Below, in pieces: positions 58,801 through 64,000 of a DNA stretch of 64,000 nt. The position numbers and the translations under genes are program-made. The first letter of the stretch is position 1; each line of letters begins with the position of its first letter. The notes below the pieces were generated by a model that had not been told where the DNA came from, searched no databases, and saw only the letters and a list, made by a program, of their open reading frames with translations. The stretch is from Branchiostoma floridae (lineage: Eukaryota > Chordata > Leptocardii > Amphioxiformes > Branchiostomatidae), in assembly GCF_000003815.2 (NCBI RefSeq), contig NC_049989.1:3591580-3655579 (forward strand), written 5' to 3'.

Positions 58801-60729
58801 TAGCAACAAAGCTGCAAGTAAATACAAAAATCAATATTAGTACGTGAATGGGGCTTAATTCGAGTTAACGATCAAACCATACAATATCTCTGCGTATAGG
58901 AAAATTTCTGGTCGTAATGCTCCTGTCCCCGTCACCTTCGCGAAGCCGGAGTTTTCGGTAACGTTTGTGTGTGTTTGTGTGTGTGTGCGCGCGTGTGTTT
59001 GTGCGTGTGTGTGTGTGTAGATGACCAGCATAACTCAAGAATGTCTTGATGGATGTGTCGATTTTTAGCATGTAGATAGGTCTTGATCAGACCACGGCAT
59101 GAGTAGATCTATGGCCCTCTAGCCCTTTGTTACGGTACTGCAACGGAAGTTCAGGTTTTGATATATCTTTTGTTCAGGTCCTGGCGCCGCCCACCTAATC
59201 CCTGGCTGACCTGCTGGAGGGTAACGAGACGTTCAGTATCCTGGTGAAGTTTTTGACCCTCTAGCACTTTGTTACGGTACAGCAGGGGAACTTCAGGTTT
59301 TGACATCTCGTTTGTTCAGGTCCTGGCGCCGCCCACCCAAACCCTGGCTGACCTGCTGGAGGGTAACGAGACGTTCAGTATCCTAGTGAAGTTCTTGACC
59401 CTCTAGCGCTTCGTTACGGTACTGCAGTAAAACTTCAGGTTTTGATCTCTCGTTTGTTTAGGTCCTGGCGCCGCCCACCCAAACCCTGGCTGACGTGCTG
59501 GAGGGTAACGAGACGTTCAGTATCCTGGTGAAGGCGCTGCGCCGGGCGGACCTGATCACCGCCCTGCAGGCGGACGGCCCCCTCACCATCTTCGCGCCCA
59601 CCAACGAGGCCTTCAAGCGCATCGCAGACGACACTCTGGACAACCTGCTGGAAAACACCGAGGCGCTCATCAAAGTTCTCAAGCATCACGTCGTGGAGGG
59701 TAAGTAAACGACACAGTGAAGCCCCGATGATGAGAACTGGAATGGTACCAACGTGCTAACGTGGGCCCCCTTGGGAAATTGACTCTCAAAAGTTGTAGGG
59801 GCCAGCCACCCGTTTTGAGATGAATAAATAAATACATAAATGTGTCCCTGATTGGTGCTCATTTCTGGGGGGTAGCGTGAAGGGCAGGGGTACTGTCAAA
59901 ATCTGCCAACACCAAATTCAGGAAGGCAATGGCTGCATATTAAATTCTACAGGATGGCTTCACTTTACGCTTAAGTTATGCGCCCATTACGATTTACGTA
60001 GAATGCGCTACATTAAAATGAGCGGTCCGGCTGATTATTAATTAACACTGTACGCTAAATTCAGGAAGACAGTGAATACGTATTGCGTTGAATTCTACGT
60101 TACGCTAGATTCAGTCACTTATTGGCATTGCACTCTACGTAGAATGTATCAATTCCAGTCGACTTCGATCTAACAGGTTAAATTTGAGCGGACCGACAAC
60201 AAATCAAAAAGGTAAGAGGTAAAGGTTCTCTGGAGTCTTGGTCTAACAGCCTCACCGTTACGCCAAAACGACGTTAATTGCGTGAAATTATACATAGCGG
60301 GGGTCCAAAATTGACCTTGACCTTCGTCTTCCCAACACCTAGTACCCACATATATCAACAAAGTCATCATCGTAATCCATTCAGAGGTTCTTGAGTTATG
60401 CTGACCACAAATGTTCGGAAACACAGACAGACAAACGGACAAACAGACAGATACACTCATAAATATATATTGAGATAATTACCCTCTACAGCATATAAAG
60501 GCTCCCATGTACGATTTACTGGTAACTGTTTCTTTCCCCAGACTTCCTGTGCTGTGATTCCTGCTTCAGCCGCCGCGGGAAGTTCCGCCAGGTGTTCCGC
60601 AGGTCGCCGTTCTCCTACTCCAGCCATGACGGCGCCTCCGTCACCAGCTGCGACACGTTCGGCACCAACGGCGTCATACAGGTCATTGACCGCGTTCTGC
60701 GCCCTCCCGGCATACACTTCGACAATTAA
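49811..60729 (+). CDS. TGFBI: TGFBI/periostin-like extracellular matrix protein: EMI + four FAS1 domains (5' exon not found)
   Basis: Exons: 49811-49930, 51312-51406, 52122-52285, 53424-53579, 54011-54161, 54576-54713, 56388-56527, 56697-56769, 57237-57373, 57953-58117, 58609-58704, 59462-59699, 60542-60729 (TAA); about 619 residues. Exons 1-2 form the EMI domain: PNVC, KEC, YRC, TVTYRCCAGY, PGCP. Each FAS1 domain has the F-A-P-T/S core: NFTVFAPTDGAF, MTVFAPTDSAF, NITIFAPSDQAI, LTIFAPTNEAF. Each also has the closing NGV motif: NGVIHVVD, NGVVHVID, NGVVHVIN, and NGVIQVID, where His is replaced by Gln. The layout is that of TGFBI and periostin, secreted cell-adhesion proteins of the matrix. The tail ends eight residues after the last domain (RPPGIHFDN), with no RGD as in human TGFBI. 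The signal-peptide exon, which must end in phase 2, was not found, so the start given is not the true start. Confidence 0.92.
50901..51135 (+). repeat. Dispersed about 250-bp repeat, copy B
   Basis: Shares with copy A (18041) the blocks gaggtcaatggcctggacca, gtcaccatggttactggtaa, agcaagtggcaggacagagc, ggtgtttgagtaagaat, accatgtgaag and atttgcttgcaaatg. It lies in intron 1 of the TGFBI-like gene. Confidence 0.7.
52916..53085 (+). repeat. Imperfect (atc)n microsatellite
   Basis: Runs of catcatcatc and cgtcatcatc interspersed with tcctcc and caccatcat over about 170 bases in an intron of the TGFBI-like gene. The open frames it creates are not genes. Confidence 0.85.
55065..55205 (+). repeat. 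Dispersed about 250-bp repeat, copy C (truncated)
   Basis: Matches copy D (58205) from ccttcgcggga through ataaggccaatgatatggac to gacggctgcaatcatggtc, then stops. The 3' half is absent. Confidence 0.6.
57587..57709. mobile_element. Foldback MITE ('aatctccaagcagatcc' family), second copy
   Basis: Arms ccagatccacggtgcgtaat, gtatagtatcaaact and the inverted agccttgatactatctta, ggcaccgtaggatctgcttg, gagatta. Same family as 39632-39752. It lies in an intron of the TGFBI-like gene. Confidence 0.75.
58205..58520 (+). repeat. Dispersed about 250-bp repeat, copy D
   Basis: Contains ccttcgcgggagggaaacat, ctaaggccaatgacctggac, gagacaggacagcgctggag, tgtatttgagtagtagagca and gaccatgtaaaggcaaac, in the same order as copies A and B. 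It lies in an intron of the TGFBI-like gene. Confidence 0.7.
58964..59020 (+). repeat. (gt)n microsatellite
   Basis: A run of gtgtgtgttt, gtgtgtgtgcgcgcg and gtgtgtgtgtgt in an intron of the TGFBI-like gene. Confidence 0.9.
59178..59459 (+). repeat. Two extra copies of the 5' end of the fourth-FAS1 exon with its acceptor
   Basis: The acceptor region and first about 70 coding bases of the exon at 59462 occur twice more upstream, at 59178-59318 and 59319-59459, with an exact period of 141. Both copies keep the caggtcctggcgccgcccac junction. Copy 1 has a TAA a few codons in (VLAPPT then stop). Copy 2 stays open through VLAPPTQTLADLLEGNETF and SILVKFLTL before a stop. Neither could replace the real exon in frame. 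Confidence 0.9.
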
Positions 60730-61374
60730 GAGTGAGCCTGGGCATTGGTTATGACAGTCGATGTTTACCACAATGAGTTAGGGGTCCCTTTTGGAAAAGT
60801 AGCAATTTGTTAGTTCCTTAACGTTTACATGATATTTAAGTTCAGGAAGGCAGTGAATACGTACACAGTTTACCACAACGAGTTAGAGGGTCTTTTTGGA
60901 AAAATAGCAATTTGTTTGTTCTTTAAAGTTTTATGGACGAATCTACACCGAAGAGAGAATGCATTAGAAGTTAGTGTTGCTGGTACAACTACTTAAACTT
61001 TTTAAAATAACTTACGGATGTTTTAAGCGAGAATTTGTTCTCTTACCTTCCTCTCTAAAACAAATTTGATGAGTAATTTACAAGAATGAAACTTATGTAA
61101 CTTGAAACTAACGATGGATTTGATCAGTGTTTAATGTTTCGATACCGTATAAAATCGTGGATATCCCATGCTTTTTATGTGTTGGTGAATAATTAATGGT
61201 GAGATTGACAAAAATATTTTTTTCGACTCAAATGCCGTCCAACCATTGCCTCTTCCCACCTAGCGTTTTCCTAACATCATGCGAATACTGTACTATTCTG
61301 ATAGCTTTAGAACTTTCTTTCTCTATGATGTTTGGTTTTGGATTGTCAGTGAATGTACTGAGCTAGAAAGTACG

Positions 61375-61380
61375 AATAAA
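61375..61380 (+). terminator. Possible poly(A) signal of the TGFBI-like gene
   Basis: AATAAA about 650 bases after the stop codon and before the first downstream transposon. No closer canonical signal was noticed. Confidence 0.4.
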
Positions 61381-61527
61381 CACCAGTTTACAATCGTTGT
61401 CTTTTGTATTCTTGTTTCACATATTTACCAGAAGAGTAGGTCACAATATTTTTTTAACTGCCCTCATAAGTTTATCTAATTTTTGGAATTTGTACAATGT
61501 AGACGCCCGGACTCTGAAACTAGTTAT

Positions 61528-61765
61528 ACCCCCTTTCCACTAGGACGGCGCTCCCGCCGCACTCTCACTCTTACATAAAATTTGACGTATCGCTCAACGA
61601 ATTTCTTAGAAAGAAACGAATCTTTTTACACTTTGTGTATTTGTTGTCTATACAGTCACATTTTTACATTTTGTATGATATTCCCAGTTTAAAATGAAAG
61701 GTTACAGATATCCGTCTTAGGTCGCAGTGAGAGCGCAGCGCGATCGCCGTCAAGTGGAAAGGGGG
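61528..61765. mobile_element. MITE, family M2 copy B
   Basis: Inverted ends ccccctttccactaggacgg and the complement of cgccgtcaagtggaaagggg, with subterminal ctctcactc / gcagtgagagcg. The interior (ctcaacgaatttcttagaaa, cacttttgtgt-like) matches 34835-35066. Confidence 0.75.
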
Positions 61766-61767
61766 CC

Positions 61768-62847
61768 TTAAGCCCCGGTCACAAGAATCGTACGACGTCC
61801 TTGCGATGGCATATTACGCCTATCGCACGATGATCACAGTGGATCGCAGCTAAATCGTAAGCAAAATCAGCCATCGCAGAGCATCGCAGAGCATCGGATG
61901 ATGTTCAAAATTTTTCCAGAGTCGTACGATTTTTCACTTGTGTCTCTTCTGTATAGCCGTCTGACCGTTTTTGTGCTTCTTTAACCAACAAAATGTGGAC
62001 ATAGCTGTTGAATACCTTCCTATAATATCTTTAACTGTAAAAATAAATTAAAAAAGACCATGATAACAAGAGTATTACAAGCAAAAGTTCAAATCAAGCG
62101 TGAGTACTGGTATGGTTATCTCGGCCTGCTTGCCGGCTCTACGTGTCAGGCTCTTTCGAATATTGTATCATGATATGCTATCAACAAAAAGATGCCATCA
62201 TACAAAAATCATATCATAAGCATTATATCATATATATTTCCGACTCATAGAGCCTGCCTTTATGTTTGAGTTGTCCCCATGGTTATTACGATTATGGTAA
62301 ACTGACCCAAGACCGACGAGAGCTGAGATTTGATCTAATTATCAACTCACGTGCATGAAGCGATCAAACAATTGTCTGCATCACCTGTGCGGGGCGCGCT
62401 GTTCTCTGGTTGCGATTGTGGCAGTTGCGACTGATATATTTTCCCTTTTCGTCAATATCGACAATATCAGGGAAAACTGAAACCATCACAACATGCTAAA
62501 AATTCATAAATCTAAAACCTCATCAGTAGACAAAAATTGCCGTAATGAAGTCTGCTTTGGGGGCAAATAAAATCTTACGACGATAGCGAAATTTTGAACA
62601 TGTTCAAAATCCATTTCAGTCCTATTTTCGTCATAGGAGGCTCCCCGATTTACTATGATTTACCTGCGATTGACGCAAATACGCTCTAATGACCTCATCG
62701 TACGATGCACTACGATCCTTGTGACCACGGCTTCATATATTTAAACCATTGCTTCCGATTCTTCCCCGACTTACGACGTACTGCGCTTATGCCGCGCATA
62801 AAACCTCCATCGCAGTCAATCGCACGATTCTTGTGACCGGGGCTTAA
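61768..62847. mobile_element. Non-autonomous element with TTAA target duplication, about 1.07 kb
   Basis: TTAA at 61768-61771 and 62844-62847 flanks inverted ends gccccggtcacaagaatcgt and its reverse complement, with one or two mismatches. TTAA duplication is characteristic of piggyBac-type transposition. The interior has many tcgtacgat-like and gatcgca-like units, and no transposase frame. It sits directly against M2 copy B. Confidence 0.8.
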
Positions 62848-63274
62848 ATCACAACCACATAAAGGTGGTTAACGTATGTCAACGTACGTCACTCTTTTTG
62901 ATTAATCTTCAATGTCTCTAAAGAGTAATGTTTTGAACAAAAAACTACGAGCAAACGTAAACAGTTTCAAAGCGATGATGTAGACCCGTAACGACGTGGC
63001 CTTTTGCACATTGCAAATTAAAATCTGTGCCCACGTAACTCAATAAAGACTTTCCTAATGAGTCTCTTGGAGATGCAAAGTAGTTGATCTTTGTGATTAG
63101 CCCACTGATTGTTTGGACGCTGGTGTATTTTGAAATCCACATAGATTCAATAATATTGAGTTTCAGCTCGACCAACCAGATTTCTTTCAAAGGTAGTTTC
63201 CGAGCATAACTTTGTTCAGAAAGTCCTTTACCCACCGGAGAGGAAGGTTGGCAGGTTAAGCACGACTAAGCGCG

Positions 63275-64000
63275 ATGGAGAGGGTCTGCACCTGGGTGTT
63301 CCTGGCGGCTGTGGCTCTCGTCAGCTCAGTCCTGGCGGCTCCAGCGTCAAAGGTAGCCATACCGGAGGTCGAAAAAGTAGGGACATGTCTCTTTTATACA
63401 TACAGGGAATAGGAACTAAGATTGCCGTTATAGTTTGCTTCGCGAGGCATGCACAATGTCAGGTGTAGATGAGAAACCAACGACTCAGGACAACAATTGT
63501 AAGCGTATGTCAACTTGAAGTGCTGCATGTAATGGATGTACGCTGCGCACATTAACACATTAGAACTGTTTGGACTTTCTGGTTTGAAAATAATTCTCTT
63601 TCCTCCGTAACAAGTTAGTACATTATAAAACTTTCTGCAGAAGGTACATCGGTGAAGGTTAGAAGTCCAGTTAAAACGATACGCAAGGTAACAAATACTC
63701 AGGGAACTGGATAGGTTTTAGATACTGTCAGCTTGTGTAAGACCGCTTCCAAAAGTTATTCAGTTGCTTGAGAAACTGTGACCTCGCGTTCTCCAAAGGG
63801 TGCCTTCGCTGCTCCAGTGTGCATCTCTTTGCTACATCACACTCTGTTTTCTTTAGACTATTACGACGTGTAAGGACGGAGATGTTCCGGCGGCTATCCT
63901 GTTCAAAGCTGCCGACATGCAGTCGGAGACTGACCGCCGACTGAAGACTATCCGCGCGGAGAAAGAAGTCCTTCACGCTCAGGTCTGCGGCGACTCGGAC
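63275..64000 (+). CDS. Secreted protein, 5' two exons only (cut by window end)
   Basis: Exon 1 (63275-63352) starts gcgATGGAG and encodes the signal peptide MERVCTWVFLAAVALVSSVL followed by AAPASK, with donor AAG|GTAGCC in phase 0. Exon 2 begins at 63857 after ttttctttag and stays open to the window end. It encodes TITTCKDGDVPAAILFKAAD, then MQSETDRRLKTIRAEKEVLH and AQVCGDSD. The heptad-like charged stretch suggests a short coiled coil flanked by cysteines, as in the N-terminal parts of some secreted oligomeric proteins. I do not recognise the family. Confidence 0.6.

Larger units (their letters stand above)
60730..63274. other. 3' UTR of the TGFBI-like gene and intergenic DNA
   Basis: No coding exon supported. 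The first about 650 bases are probable 3' UTR ending near the AATAAA at 61375. Two adjacent transposons follow (61528-61765 and 61768-62847), then about 400 bases that should include the promoter of the secreted-protein gene at 63275. Confidence 0.55.

Overview
The window looks like animal nuclear DNA, most likely from a cephalochordate (lancelet, Branchiostoma). The evidence is small well-conserved exons separated by introns of 0.1-3 kb, chordate-type genes (THOC5, a TGFBI/periostin-like matrix protein), no bacterial or organellar features, and very many short inverted-repeat elements. The lancelet assignment is inference. Two runs of N (18963-19062 and 21860-21973) mark assembly gaps.

Layout. 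(1) 561-8928, minus: a complete 13-exon AidB/ACDH-11-type acyl-CoA dehydrogenase of 632 codons, head-to-head with (2) 9502-23679, plus: THOC5 of the THO/TREX mRNA-export complex, in which one exon is missing at an assembly gap. (3) 23680-35988: repeat-rich DNA holding a LINE remnant, several foldback elements, a mariner-like element and one small gene I could assemble on the minus strand, an 85-residue secreted cysteine peptide (31049 to 27926). (4) 35989-36228, plus: a possible 79-residue secreted Arg/Trp-rich peptide. (5) 36782-46075: the most unusual block. It holds a stand-alone HIRAN-domain protein (minus), a divergent SRF-like MADS-box protein (plus, divergently paired with the HIRAN gene) and a 1248-residue protein with a RAG1 N-terminal zinc-binding domain (minus). 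The block is bounded by an inverted pair of CCAAT/CRE-like promoter modules about 9.2 kb apart. (6) 49811-60729, plus: a TGFBI/periostin-like secreted protein with an EMI domain and four FAS1 domains; its signal-peptide exon was not found. (7) 63275-64000, plus: the first two exons of another secreted protein, cut by the window end.

Coding structures were built by hand from splice sites, reading phase and family similarity. In all complete multi-exon genes the phases close exactly. The one place they do not (THOC5 between 18540 and 19816) is where an exon is missing.

Two themes stand out. One is the HIRAN / MADS / RAG1-N-terminal-like cluster, three nuclear or DNA-binding protein types not usually found together. 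The other is repeated local tandem duplication across exon-intron junctions. It occurs in THOC5 exons 6 and 7, in the cysteine-peptide gene and in the TGFBI-like gene, and leaves extra copies of exon ends and splice sites inside introns or just past a stop codon.
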